Positions 35,235 through 43,524 of a stretch of DNA of 64,000 nt are shown in pieces. The position numbers and the translations under genes were made by a program. Under the pieces are notes generated by a model, which was not told where the DNA came from, made no database searches, and was given only the letters and a program-made list of their open reading frames with translations. Origin of the DNA: Beijerinckiaceae bacterium. GTDB lineage: Bacteria; Pseudomonadota; Alphaproteobacteria; Rhizobiales; Beijerinckiaceae. The stretch lies in assembly GCA_947370975.1 (NCBI GenBank), contig CANBNG010000020.1:1-64000 (forward strand). Direction: 5' to 3'. Every line of letters begins with the position of its first letter. The first letter of the stretch is position 1.

Positions 35235-35863
35235 CCCCCGCCGGACTGATTGCCAGCGCCCGCCGGGCGCTTGACGGAAAAGACCTTGTCGACGACGGCG
35301 TAATCCTGATAGCCGCAGCGCGCGATGGGCTTCATCAATGTGATGTCCATGATGCCATCGCGCAGATATTTCTCGTCAAGATGCACGCCCACGACCTGGC
35401 CCAGAACCAGATAGCGGTCTGTCTGTGCACCCGTCATGTCGTTGAGGCGCACGACCTGCGTGACCTTGCATTCGAGCGATGCGGGGGAAGCCGCGACACG
35501 GGGCGCCTTGACGATTTTGCTGGGCGCAGTTGCCAGCCCCGCATGCTCAAATTCGCTCGCCCCGCGCGGCAGCGGCGCGGAGGTCGCATTCATTTCAAAG
35601 CGCAGATCGTAGCTCGCAAGATTCCAGACGAATTCGCCCGACTCCTGCGCGAAGGAGGCGCTGTCCTTGAAGCCTTCGCTCGAAAAGCCCACCAGCGGCG
35701 GCGCGCCGGAAAAGGCGTTGAAGAAGGAGTAAGGCGCGAGATTGACCTCGCCCTGGGGCGAAACCGTGGAAATCCAGCCGACCGGGCGCGGCGAGATCAG
35801 CGCCTTGAACGGATCGTGGGGCAGCAGGTTGCGGTCGCGTGCATGCGGCTCGTAAAAAATCAC
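35231..35863 (-). CDS. Flavin reductase-like FMN-binding split-barrel protein
   Basis: A 210-aa protein. The family opening is DPFKALISPRPVGWISTVSPQGEVNLAPYSFFNAFSGAPPLVGF. FVWNLASYDL follows the FMN-contact segment, and ECKVTQVV...YLVLGQVVGVHLDEKYL is typical of the flavoredoxin/DIM6-NTAB group. It probably reduces or binds FMN. GTG 35863 overlaps the nitroreductase stop as GTGA, so the two flavoproteins are co-expressed and perhaps partner in reduction of the same compounds. Confidence 0.88.
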   Translation of the reverse strand: MIFYEPHARDRNLLPHDPFKALISPRPVGWISTVSPQGEVNLAPYSFFNAFSGAPPLVGFSSEGFKDSASFAQESGEFVWNLASYDLRFEMNATSAPLPRGASEFEHAGLATAPSKIVKAPRVAASPASLECKVTQVVRLNDMTGAQTDRYLVLGQVVGVHLDEKYLRDGIMDITLMKPIARCGYQDYAVVDKVFSVKRPAGAGNQSGGG

Positions 35864-36441
35864 AGGCTCTCTCCTGTTGAAAACCGCGACACAAGATCGG
35901 CAAGGACCGGCCGAGGCCTGTCCTCGGGCGTGGTCTCACTGTGTCCGATATGAATGAAGCCTGCGACTTTCTCGTCCGCGCCGACGCCAAATTGCGCCAG
36001 CACGTCGCGATCGTAGGAAAACCAGTTGGTGAGCCACGAGCCCGCAAAGCCCAGCGCTTTCGCCGCGATAAGAATGTTCATGCAGACCGCGCCCGCCGAC
36101 AACTCCTGCTCCCAGACCGGGATCTTGTGCGGCACGGTGCAGCGCGAGATGACCGCAATGATGAGCGGCGCAAAGGTCAGACGACGACGCTCGGCAGCAA
36201 TCCGCGTTGCATCAGCTTCGGGCTCAAGACGCGCAAAGCCCTGCGCGATGATGTCGCCCGCGCGTTCGCGCGCAGCACCCTCGAAAAGAATGAACCGCCA
36301 GGGCGCGAGCTTGCCATGATCGGGCACGCGCGTCGCGATGCGCAGGATCGTTTCAAGCTGCGCCGCATCGGGGCCGGGCCCCGTCAGCGCCACGGGCGCG
36401 ACCGAGCGGCGCGAGAGAAGAAGATCGAGCGTGTCATTCAT
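35860..36441 (-). CDS. Nitroreductase family protein (YdjA-like)
   Basis: A 193-aa FMN-dependent oxidoreductase. Markers are LLLSRRSVAP (the phosphate-binding Arg pair, about 8-14), RVPDHGKLAPWRFILFEG (about 38-55), the central AGAVCMNILIAAKALGFAGSWLTNW (about 118-142) and GFIHIGH. The wording PDHGKLAPWRF is typical of the short YdjA subgroup, which reduces nitro or quinone substrates with NAD(P)H. ATG 36441 is used because the family starts there. Confidence 0.88.
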   Translation of the reverse strand: MNDTLDLLLSRRSVAPVALTGPGPDAAQLETILRIATRVPDHGKLAPWRFILFEGAARERAGDIIAQGFARLEPEADATRIAAERRRLTFAPLIIAVISRCTVPHKIPVWEQELSAGAVCMNILIAAKALGFAGSWLTNWFSYDRDVLAQFGVGADEKVAGFIHIGHSETTPEDRPRPVLADLVSRFSTGESL

Positions 36442-36610
36442 GACAAATGTCGTTCCGGCTTGAGAAAAAAGCGGGCAGCCAAGCTGGCGCGGGCGTCGCA
36501 GACTGCTGGCTTCGCGCGCTTTTGACAAGTTCCGCCTGCGCCTGCAAGCCGCAAGCGGTTTTGCCAGCGCGCGTTGACCCCCGGCCCGCTTTGCGGCAGG
36601 ACTGGGCCCC

Positions 36611-37612
36611 ATGAGATTGCCAACCCGCGCCATTGCCTTTGCCTTTGCCGCCCTGCTCGCGCAGGCGCACGTCGCCCATGCCCAGACAACGCCCGGCGCG
36701 CCTCAGCAAGGCTCGACGCCCGCGCCTGCTGGCCGCACCACGCAATCGCCCCCTGCCCGCCAGCAGCCCCAGTCCGGCACCGCACCCGAGCCCGGCACAG
36801 GCCGCCTGTTTCTCTCGGCGACCTTTGGCGGCAGTTCGAGCTCGGTGGTCAGTGGTGTGAAATGGCGCATCTTCCAGGAGCGGGTCGATTCTGCAGGCGC
36901 GCACCAGCTCGTCGCGGAATCAAATGAGATCGCGCCCTCCCTGACCCTGCCCGACGGCGATTATATCGTGCATGCGGCCTATGGGCTGGCGGCAGCCACC
37001 CGCCGCGTCGTCATCAACAGCAACAATGTGACGGAGCGCATTCCGCTCAATGCGGGCGCGCTCAAGATAATGGGCCAACTTGTCGATGCGCCGATCCAGC
37101 CCAACCGGCTCAAGATCGCCATCTATGTGCCCGAGCGTTCGGGCTCGGAAGCAAAGCTGGTTGCACCCAACGTCAAGCCCGGCGAAATGCTGCGCCTGCC
37201 CGAGGGCAATTACCGCATCGTCTCGACCTATCTCGATTCCAACGTGCCCGCCTCCGCGCCCTCAGTCGCAGGCCTGCCGGCCAATGCGACCAATTCCGTC
37301 ATCAATGCGGAAGTGCGCATCGAGGCCGGAAAGCTGACGGAAGCAACCGTGCGCCACCGCGCCTCCAACATAACGCTGAAACTCGTCAATACGCCGGGCG
37401 CTGAAGCGCTCGCCAACACCAGTTTCACAGTGCTCACGCCCGGCGGCGACGTGATCCGCGAAATGGTCGGCGCCTTTCCGAGCCTCGTGCTGGCGGAGGG
37501 CGAATATTTCGTCATCGCGCGGCGCGACGGGAAGACACATCAAATGACGTTCAAGGTTCCAGCCAATCTCGACACGGAAATCGAGATCATGGCCAATGGA
37601 TCGGGAGGCTAG
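36611..37612 (+). CDS. Exported repeat protein, function unknown
   Basis: A 333-aa periplasmic or envelope protein. A signal peptide (residues 1-24, ending AHVAHA) is followed by a Pro/Gln/Thr-rich linker (about 25-65). Then come several beta modules sharing a short signature: LPDGDYIVHAAYG, LPEGNYRIVSTYLDS and LAEGEYFVIARRDGK, each preceded by a Lxx-type strand and followed by a positively charged strand. The pattern recalls PEGA-like or carboxypeptidase-regulatory-like domains. It is followed 3 bases later by a small AsnC-type protein gene, so they are probably co-transcribed. Confidence 0.7.
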   Translation: MRLPTRAIAFAFAALLAQAHVAHAQTTPGAPQQGSTPAPAGRTTQSPPARQQPQSGTAPEPGTGRLFLSATFGGSSSSVVSGVKWRIFQERVDSAGAHQLVAESNEIAPSLTLPDGDYIVHAAYGLAAATRRVVINSNNVTERIPLNAGALKIMGQLVDAPIQPNRLKIAIYVPERSGSEAKLVAPNVKPGEMLRLPEGNYRIVSTYLDSNVPASAPSVAGLPANATNSVINAEVRIEAGKLTEATVRHRASNITLKLVNTPGAEALANTSFTVLTPGGDVIREMVGAFPSLVLAEGEYFVIARRDGKTHQMTFKVPANLDTEIEIMANGSGG

Positions 37613-37615
37613 GAC

Positions 37616-37852
37616 ATGCAGACGTTTTTCGTCGAGATCAAATGCGCGCTGGGCCGCACGTATGAAGTGGCAAGCGCGCTTGCCGAAGCAGAGATCGCCT
37701 CCGAGATTTATTCCATCGCGGGGCATTACGATATTCTGGCGAAGTTCTATGTCGACAAGGGCACCGACATCGGCCATTTCGTCGGGCAGAAAGTGCAAGT
37801 GATCCCGGGCATTGCGGATACGCGCACGATCATCACCTTCAAGGCATTCTGA
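37616..37852 (+). CDS. Stand-alone Lrp/AsnC ligand-binding (RAM) domain protein
   Basis: A 78-aa protein consisting only of the effector-binding a/b sandwich of Lrp/AsnC regulators: FFVEIKCALGRTYEVASALAE ... IYSIAGHYDILAKFYVD ... VQVIPGIADTRTIITFKAF. There is no helix-turn-helix, so it is unlikely to bind DNA alone. It may oligomerise, bind amino acids, or modulate a full-length partner. It sits between two hypothetical genes with short gaps. Confidence 0.8.
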   Translation: MQTFFVEIKCALGRTYEVASALAEAEIASEIYSIAGHYDILAKFYVDKGTDIGHFVGQKVQVIPGIADTRTIITFKAF

Positions 37853-37863
37853 CGGGACGGGAC

Positions 37864-38322
37864 ATGACGCAAGAACAATTCCTCGACGACCGCATGTTCA
37901 TCCTCGGCCTCGTTCCCGCACGCCTTGCCAAGGACAAGGAGGACAATCACCAGACGGTCCTCTTCTACGACGAGAAGCCGCAGGAGGCTGGCCTCTGGGC
38001 CGTCGTGACCTATCGGAACATCGAAGGCTTTCCGATTGTCGGGATCAATCATTTCGAGCACGAAGATCATGCCCGCCGCTACAAGGACGCCATCGAGCCG
38101 TCCATTCCGCTGACCAGTCTGGGCGGCCGCTCGCCCGCCACGCCCATGCCACCCGCCGATTTCGCCGCCTGGAAGGCCGCGCATGATTTTGGCGATTTCG
38201 ATCCCGACAAGGCCGAACGCCTGGGCGCCGAAAACCGCCGCGAGATCATCGTCCAGACGAGAGACCAGTTCATCGCCTGCCTGCAACAGGTCAAGAATGT
38301 GACGCAGGGCCCCGGGGCCTAA
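37864..38322 (+). CDS. Hypothetical protein
   Basis: A 152-aa cytoplasmic protein, acidic and without signal or membrane segments. The N-terminal half (LVPARLAKDKEDNHQTVLFYDEKPQEAGLWAVVTYRNIEGFPIVGINHFEHED) looks like an a+b fold. The middle has a Pro-rich turn (SPATPMPPADFAAW) and the end is basic-helical. I do not recognise a family. It is 11 bases after the AsnC-domain gene. A GGCGGCTC...GGGCCGCC hairpin at 38349-38367 may end the transcript. Confidence 0.6.
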   Translation: MTQEQFLDDRMFILGLVPARLAKDKEDNHQTVLFYDEKPQEAGLWAVVTYRNIEGFPIVGINHFEHEDHARRYKDAIEPSIPLTSLGGRSPATPMPPADFAAWKAAHDFGDFDPDKAERLGAENRREIIVQTRDQFIACLQQVKNVTQGPGA

Positions 38323-38411
38323 GGTCACAAAGCAGCTTCAACGCAAAGGCGGCTCTATGGGCCGCCAGCGCGCTTGTGACGTTTGCCCGAACCTGCACAG
38401 CAAGACGGCGG

Positions 38412-38678
38412 CTATTCAGCCGCCTTGAGAGACAGCTCCCTTTCGAGCGCGCGGCGGATCAGGCGCTGATAGGGAATACCCGCCTCCGCCGCTTTTGCCC
38501 GCGCGGCGTCCAGCAAGGATTTCGGAAGACGCATGTTCACGCGCTCCGTCTTGGGCTGAAGCTCGAAGTGCACGCGTTTGAAGCCTGATAGATCATATTC
38601 AGTCAGATCGGCGTTCGCGACGAAGTCTTCCGCTTCCTCATCACTTTTCAAAACGGGCAGTTGCTTCGGCTCTTTCAT
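38412..38678 (-). CDS. brnA: BrnA-type antitoxin
   Basis: An 88-aa protein. The N-terminal half is acidic (KSDEEAEDFVANADLTEYDLSGFKRVHFE). The C-terminal ribbon-helix-helix-like end, RVNMRLPKSLLDAARAKAAEAGIPYQRLIRRALERELSLK, should bind DNA and the toxin. It overlaps the toxin gene end by 38 bases, an arrangement usual for toxin-antitoxin pairs with the toxin first, as in BrnTA. A GGCGGCT/AGCCGCC hairpin spans the stop codon region. Confidence 0.85.
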   Translation of the reverse strand: MKEPKQLPVLKSDEEAEDFVANADLTEYDLSGFKRVHFELQPKTERVNMRLPKSLLDAARAKAAEAGIPYQRLIRRALERELSLKAAE

Positions 38679-38952
38679 AATGCAGGATCTCCTTTGCATG
38701 CATGTATCTCGCGCTCACAGGACGGATCAGACGGCGGTTGTCTCGCTCACGAAACGTAAAAGCGAGAAAGATCCACCTGCCGGTCTGGCTTTTTCCGATG
38801 GCGCGAATCCTGATTTCACGTTCGGAATGCTCGGGGTCGGGCCTTACGGCCGGATTTCCGCAAAGGACGTCCTCGATCTCTTCGATGCTCACCCCATGCT
38901 TGCAGCACTTCGCGAGATTGCCTTCGTCCCGGTCAAAACCATCGAAGCGCAT
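38641..38952 (-). CDS. brnT: BrnT-type ribonuclease toxin
   Basis: A 103-aa protein with the BrnT opening FDGFDRDEGNLAKCCKHGVSIEEIEDVL, then RIRAIGKSQTGRWIFLAFTFRERDNRRLIRPVSARYMHAKEILHYE, including the conserved R-x-x-S-A-R-x-M-x-x-x-E segment. BrnT is a RelE-fold RNase neutralised by BrnA. The usual Asp-Trp-Asp start is Gly-Phe-Asp here. The last 38 bases of the gene code for both proteins. ATG 38952 is chosen; a TTG at 38976 would add eight residues. Confidence 0.85.
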   Translation of the reverse strand: MRFDGFDRDEGNLAKCCKHGVSIEEIEDVLCGNPAVRPDPEHSEREIRIRAIGKSQTGRWIFLAFTFRERDNRRLIRPVSARYMHAKEILHYERAEATARFEK

Positions 38953-38960
38953 GGACCGTT

Positions 38961-38988
38961 CCAAATGTACATACAAATGTCAATACAA
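38961..38988. promoter_or_regulatory. Possible brnTA operator
   Basis: The AT-rich stretch just before brnT contains CCAAATGT and ACAAATGT as near-direct repeats around the 8-base palindrome ATGTACAT. BrnA-like antitoxins usually repress their own operon at such sites. No clear -35/-10 pair can be placed. Confidence 0.35.
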
Positions 38989-39026
38989 CCCAAAACGGGT
39001 TCTCGCGGAACCTGAGCCACAAATGA

Positions 39027-39058
39027 AAAAAGCGCCACCCTTTCGGATGGCGCTTTTT
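39027..39058 (-). terminator. Terminator of thrS (bidirectional appearance)
   Basis: Perfect 11-bp stem AAAAAGCGCCA/TGGCGCTTTTT around a 10-base loop. The A-run on one side and T-run on the other allow function in both directions. It lies about 20 bases after the thrS stop. Confidence 0.92.
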
Positions 39059-39077
39059 ATTGTCTTCAGCGCGAAGC

Positions 39078-41015
39078 CTAGCCCGCGCGCGCCAGATCCG
39101 GCGCAACCGCTTCGGCGCAGAGCGCGTCCAGCGCCTCGTCCATCGTCATCGAGGTCTGCGCCTGCGAGCCGAGACGGCGGATGGAGACCGTTTTCTCGGC
39201 GGCTTCCTTCTTGCCCACGACAAGCAGCACCGGCACTTTGGCGAGCGAATGTTCGCGCACCTTGTAGGTGATCTTCTCGTTGCGCAGATCGCCCTCGACA
39301 CGCAGGCCACGCTTGCGCGCGGCTGCAATGAGGTCGCGCGCATAATCATCGGCGTCCTGCGTGATCGTGCAGACGGTGATCTGCTGGGGCGAGAGCCAGA
39401 GCGGCAGATGACCCGCGTGATGCTCGATCAAGATGCCGGTAAAGCGCTCGAGCGAGCCAAACATCGCGCGGTGGATCATCACCGGCGTGGTCTTGTCGCT
39501 GTCGGCCCCGATGTAGAAAGCGCCGAAACGCGACGGCAGGTTGAAATCGACCTGCGTCGTGCCGCATTGCCATTCCCGCCCGATGGCGTCGCGCAACGTA
39601 TATTCGAGCTTGGGGCCATAGAAAGCGCCCTCGCCCGGATTGACGCCGGTCTTGATGCCGCTTTGAGCCACAGTCTCCAGCACGCGCATCAGCGCGGCTT
39701 CCGCCTTGTCCCAGACATCATCCGATCCCACGCGCTTTTCAGGACGCGTCGAGAGTTTCAGCACAATGTCGGTGAAGCCGAAATCCGCATAGATCGACAT
39801 GATGAGATCGTTGATCTCCATGGCTTCCGCCATGATCTGCTCTTCGGTGCAGAAAATATGCGCATCATCCTGCGTGAAGGCGCGCACGCGCATGATGCCA
39901 TGCAATGCGCCCGAGGGCTCGTAGCGATGCACCGTGCCAAATTCCGCAATCTTGAGCGGCAGGTCGCGATAGGATTTCAGGCCGTTCTTGAAAATCTGCA
40001 CATGGCCGGGGCAATTCATCGGCTTGAGCGCGAAGACCCGATCATCCTCCGTCTGGGTGATGAACATGTTCTCGCGATAGGACTGCCAATGGCCCGACGT
40101 CTCCCACAAGGCGCGGTCGAGCACTTGGGGCGTGTTGACTTCCGTATAACCCGTCGCCTGCTGGCGGCGGCGCATGTAATTGATCAGCGTCTGGAACAGC
40201 GTCCAGCCCTTGGGATGCCAGAAGACCGTGCCCGGACCTTCCTCCTGAAAATGGAAGAGATCCATCTCGCGGCCCAGACGACGATGGTCGCGGCGCTCGG
40301 CTTCCTCAAGCTGCTTGAGATAGGCGTCGAGATCTTCCTGCTTGGCAAAGGCCGTCGCATAGATGCGCGAAAGCATGGGCTTGGTGCTGTCACCGCGCCA
40401 ATAGGCGCCGGCCACCTTCATCAACTTGAAGGCCCCGCCAATCTTGCCCGTCGAGGTCATGTGCGGACCACGGCAGAGGTCGAGCCAATCGCCCTGCTTG
40501 TAGATTTTCAGATCCTGATCGGCAGGAATCGTCTGGACGAGTTCAACCTTGAACGCCTCGCCGGATTTTTCGAAATGCGCGATCGCCTGATCGCGTGTCC
40601 AGATTTCACGCACGAAGGCTTTGTCGCGCGCGATGATCTCGCGCATCTTCTTTTCGATGGCCTCGAAATCTTCCGGCGTGAAGGGCTCGGCGCGGAAGAA
40701 GTCGTAATAGAAGCCGTTTTCGATCACCGGGCCGATGGTGACCTGCGTGCCGGGAAACAGCGTCTGCACAGCCTCGGCGAGCACATGCGCGCAATCGTGG
40801 CGGATGAGTTCGAGCGCGCGCGGATCCTCGCGATTGATGAAGTCGATTTTCGCATCGCGGTCGATGGCGTCGGCGAGATCAACGACAATACCGTCCAGAG
40901 CCATCGCGACCGTGCGCTTGGCGAGGGAGGGCGAAATGGATTTGGCAATGTCGAGGCCGGAGGAGCCGGCGGGGAACTGACGCTGCGCGCCGTCCGGAAA
41001 GGTCACGGAAATCAT
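39078..41015 (-). CDS. thrS: Threonine-tRNA ligase
   Basis: A 645-aa class II aminoacyl-tRNA synthetase charging tRNA-Thr. The TGS domain is residues 1-60, the N2 editing domain has HDCAHVLAEA (about 75) and the CRGPHM site (about 182). The catalytic core has the zinc ligands Cys in MNCPGHVQIF (about 335), plus His in MRVRAFTQDDAHIFC and near the C-terminal end of the core. The class II motif 2 FRYEPSGALHG-type segment is HRYEPSGALHGIMRVR. The anticodon-binding domain ends the protein. It is full length and stands alone with its own terminator. Confidence 0.98.
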   Translation of the reverse strand: MISVTFPDGAQRQFPAGSSGLDIAKSISPSLAKRTVAMALDGIVVDLADAIDRDAKIDFINREDPRALELIRHDCAHVLAEAVQTLFPGTQVTIGPVIENGFYYDFFRAEPFTPEDFEAIEKKMREIIARDKAFVREIWTRDQAIAHFEKSGEAFKVELVQTIPADQDLKIYKQGDWLDLCRGPHMTSTGKIGGAFKLMKVAGAYWRGDSTKPMLSRIYATAFAKQEDLDAYLKQLEEAERRDHRRLGREMDLFHFQEEGPGTVFWHPKGWTLFQTLINYMRRRQQATGYTEVNTPQVLDRALWETSGHWQSYRENMFITQTEDDRVFALKPMNCPGHVQIFKNGLKSYRDLPLKIAEFGTVHRYEPSGALHGIMRVRAFTQDDAHIFCTEEQIMAEAMEINDLIMSIYADFGFTDIVLKLSTRPEKRVGSDDVWDKAEAALMRVLETVAQSGIKTGVNPGEGAFYGPKLEYTLRDAIGREWQCGTTQVDFNLPSRFGAFYIGADSDKTTPVMIHRAMFGSLERFTGILIEHHAGHLPLWLSPQQITVCTITQDADDYARDLIAAARKRGLRVEGDLRNEKITYKVREHSLAKVPVLLVVGKKEAAEKTVSIRRLGSQAQTSMTMDEALDALCAEAVAPDLARAG

Positions 41016-41248
41016 GTCGTCTCCTTGTGCTCACTCGCCGATACGGGTCGGCGTAAGCGATGGGTGAATGCCGCGCGGTATAGCGCAGGGGCGCGACAGG
41101 GGAAAGTACGTCTGCCCCCAGGATTGCGCAAATGCTGTTCCTCCATAAGGAACGCCACTCGGATTTCTCTTGACCCACAGGCACTTGACCACTAGGTGCC
41201 GCGCTTCGGCAGAGACGGCGACCTCCCCGCCGTACGAGGAGTTTATTC

Positions 41249-42274
41249 ATGAAACGCACCATTCTGGCCGCAACGGCCGTGCTTGTCCTGGCTGCAGGCA
41301 GCGCGCAGGCCCAGCAATCGGTCGAGACGTTCTACAAGGGCAAGACCATCGAAATGCTGATCGGCTATTCTGCGGGCGGCGGTTACGACACATTCGCCCG
41401 TCTCGTTGGCCGCTTCATCGGCAAGCATATTCCGGGCAATCCGACTGTCGTGCCGCGCAACATGCCGGGCGGCGGCGGACGTGTCGTCGCTGGCTATCTC
41501 TATCGCATCGCGCCCAAGGACGGCACGGTTCTGGCGACCGCCGATCAATCGCTCACCCTGCAGCAGGCCCTGGGCGACAAGACGATCCCCTTCGACAACA
41601 CGAAGTTTTTCTGGATCGGCAATCCGGCTGACGACAACAATACACTGGTGACGACACAGGCCTCCGGCATCAAGACTGTCGAGGATGCGATGAAGCAGGA
41701 GGTTGCGCTGGCCGCCACCGGCGCCAACACCACCTCCGAGCAATATCCCAAGGTGATGAACGCCATGGTCGGCACGAAATTCAAGATCGTGAACGGCTAT
41801 CCGGGCGGCAATGATGCGACGCTGGCGATGGAGCGCAACGAAGTCGCGGGCCGTGGCTCCAACAGCTGGGCGACGTGGAAATTCACCCGTCCCGACTGGA
41901 TCACGGACAAGAAGCTCAACATTCTGGCCCAGATCGGCCTGCAAAAGGCGCGCGACCTGCCCGACGTGCCGCTGCTGATGGATCTCGCCAAGAACGATCA
42001 GGACCGCGCGGCGCTGCGCCTGCTCTCGGCTCCTGTCGCCATCGGCCGCCCGATCTTCACCACGCCCGACGTTCCGGCAGATCGTGTGAAGGCGCTACGC
42101 GCTGCGTTTGATGCCACGATGAAAGATCCCGAATTCCTGGCGGCCGCGCAGGCGGAACGTCTCGAAATCAATCCCGTCAGCGGAGAGGCCCTGCAGAAGA
42201 TCGTTATCGATATCGTCAATGCCCCCAAGGACGTTGTCGAACGTCTCGTCTCCATCGTCGGCAACGGCGCCTGA
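41249..42274 (+). CDS. Tripartite tricarboxylate transporter receptor (TctC/Bug family)
   Basis: A 341-aa periplasmic solute receptor with signal peptide MKRTILAATAVLVLAAGSAQA. The mature start is VETFYKGKTIEMLIGYSAGGGYDTFARLVGRFIGKHIPGNP followed by NMPGGGGRVVAGYL, the Bug-family signature around the ligand clamp. It presumably binds a carboxylate. No TctA or TctB membrane genes are near, which is common for Bug receptors. GAGGAG precedes ATG 41249. Confidence 0.88.
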   Translation: MKRTILAATAVLVLAAGSAQAQQSVETFYKGKTIEMLIGYSAGGGYDTFARLVGRFIGKHIPGNPTVVPRNMPGGGGRVVAGYLYRIAPKDGTVLATADQSLTLQQALGDKTIPFDNTKFFWIGNPADDNNTLVTTQASGIKTVEDAMKQEVALAATGANTTSEQYPKVMNAMVGTKFKIVNGYPGGNDATLAMERNEVAGRGSNSWATWKFTRPDWITDKKLNILAQIGLQKARDLPDVPLLMDLAKNDQDRAALRLLSAPVAIGRPIFTTPDVPADRVKALRAAFDATMKDPEFLAAAQAERLEINPVSGEALQKIVIDIVNAPKDVVERLVSIVGNGA

Positions 42275-42278
42275 AACT

Positions 42279-42306
42279 GCGCGCCCCGGCAACGGGGCGC
42301 GCTCTT
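42279..42306 (+). terminator. Probable terminator after the TctC-like gene
   Basis: GCGCCCCG-GCAA-CGGGGCGC, an 8-bp perfect stem with a stable tetraloop, a few bases after the stop. The downstream T-run is poor, so efficiency is uncertain. Confidence 0.55.
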
Positions 42307-42339
42307 GAATTTCGCGCGGCACGGCGCGAATGTAAAAAG

Positions 42340-43188
42340 ATGCGTGCGCTTTTTGTGTCAAATCCGATTGGGCCCAAGGAATTCCGGCTGGTCCTGACTG
42401 GCCTCGCCGGCACGCTATGCGCGCTCCTTGTGTGGACCGATGGCAATCATCGCGCAGCGCCGCCGTCTTCACCAGCACAGGCCTCGCAGACGCGCGACGC
42501 GCAGGATTTTACGCTGCCTCTGGATGGCGAGACGCGCCTTGCGATCGAACGCGCTCTGGCGCAAGCCAGCGCCTATGCGCCCGTCTTTGAGCGCATGCGC
42601 GAAGAATTTCCCGGCGATTACGAACGCCAGATGAACGAGTTCATTCGGCAGGCGCGGCGCAATGGCGTGCAAAGCGCTGATTTCTACAGTGTCGAGACAA
42701 TACGCTCCCTGCGCCATCGCCGCGGACTTGTGGCAGCGCGCGCGGGTTCGGCAAAGCTCATGCAGGTCTTCGACATCCAGGGCCAGATGCTCGATGCGCT
42801 TGCCAAAGTCAGCCCCGCACTGTGCGTTAATTTTCTCTACGGCGACACGGGAGCGACCTTCTATGGCTTTGCTGCCGAGAACCGCCAGCTGATCGCAGGC
42901 ATGGCCCTGGCAGCCATCGAGGCCGCGGCCGATGGCGCCAAGCACAGCTTCGAGCGCGCAACGCCATCAGCGCGCGATTTCGACCTGTTGGACAAAGCGC
43001 TGATTGCGCGCGGACTTTCGCGTGATGAAGTTAATGCGCTGCTGGATGGCGAGATGCCCACGACACCCCCGAGCGATGCGAGGCTCTGCGAGGCAGGACG
43101 CCTCTATATCGAGGCCATGCGCAAATTGCCGGAGGGGCCGCGCCTGCGCATCCAAGCTCTCGCCATTTCGATCATGGCGCGTTCTTGA
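42340..43188 (+). CDS. Hypothetical membrane-anchored protein
   Basis: A 282-aa protein. A short basic N-terminus and one hydrophobic segment (LVLTGLAGTLCALLVW, about 17-32) look like a signal anchor. The rest is helical, e.g. ETRLAIERALAQASAYAPVFERMREEFPGDYERQMNEFIRQARR (about 65-110) and a segment LCVNFLYGDTGATFYGF (about 165-180). I recognise no family. The stop lies inside the convergent yidD 3' end (17-base overlap). Confidence 0.65.
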   Translation: MRALFVSNPIGPKEFRLVLTGLAGTLCALLVWTDGNHRAAPPSSPAQASQTRDAQDFTLPLDGETRLAIERALAQASAYAPVFERMREEFPGDYERQMNEFIRQARRNGVQSADFYSVETIRSLRHRRGLVAARAGSAKLMQVFDIQGQMLDALAKVSPALCVNFLYGDTGATFYGFAAENRQLIAGMALAAIEAAADGAKHSFERATPSARDFDLLDKALIARGLSRDEVNALLDGEMPTTPPSDARLCEAGRLYIEAMRKLPEGPRLRIQALAISIMARS

Positions 43189-43522
43189 GCTTCTCGGGGT
43201 CGATCGCATCGCAGCGCAGCGGGCCGCGCCATTGGCCATAGCGCCAGGGTGTCAGCGGCGAGGCATGCTCCGGCAGCGCGCCGGGCACGGGATCAAAACC
43301 GGCTGTGCCCAGAGGATTGCAGCGGCAGATGCGGGCCAGCCCCATCCAGCCGCCCGCCCAGAAACCATGCATCTGGATGGCCTCGTCAGTGAATTCCGAA
43401 CAGCTCGGCATGTGCCGGCAATGGCGGCCAACAAGCGCCGACAAGGTCAGTTGATAGGTGCGGATCGCGCCATGGGCGAGCACGCGCGGCAGGCGGGCGA
43501 GGCCATGCACAGCGCCGCTCAT
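43172..43522 (-). CDS. yidD: Membrane protein insertion efficiency factor YidD
   Basis: A 116-aa small basic protein assisting YidC/Sec insertion. The family core is intact: IRTYQLTLSALVGRHCRHMPSCSEFTDEAIQMHGFWAGGWMGLARICRCNPLG, with the three conserved cysteines, followed by GFDPVP. The C-terminal extension to KLKNAP is variable in the family. It starts 2 bases after the scaffold protein stop, so the two genes are coupled. Confidence 0.93.
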   Translation of the reverse strand: MSGAVHGLARLPRVLAHGAIRTYQLTLSALVGRHCRHMPSCSEFTDEAIQMHGFWAGGWMGLARICRCNPLGTAGFDPVPGALPEHASPLTPWRYGQWRGPLRCDAIDPEKLKNAP

Positions 43523-43524
43523 CG

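Noticed and set aside
38978..38983. TTGACA (minus strand) as a -35 element of brnTA
   Set aside because: Only 25 bases separate it from the start codon, leaving no room for a -10 box and transcript start.
39060..41195. 711-codon plus-strand open frame
   Set aside because: Exactly opposite thrS; Arg/His/Gly-rich composition of a high-GC antisense frame and no domain. thrS is certain.
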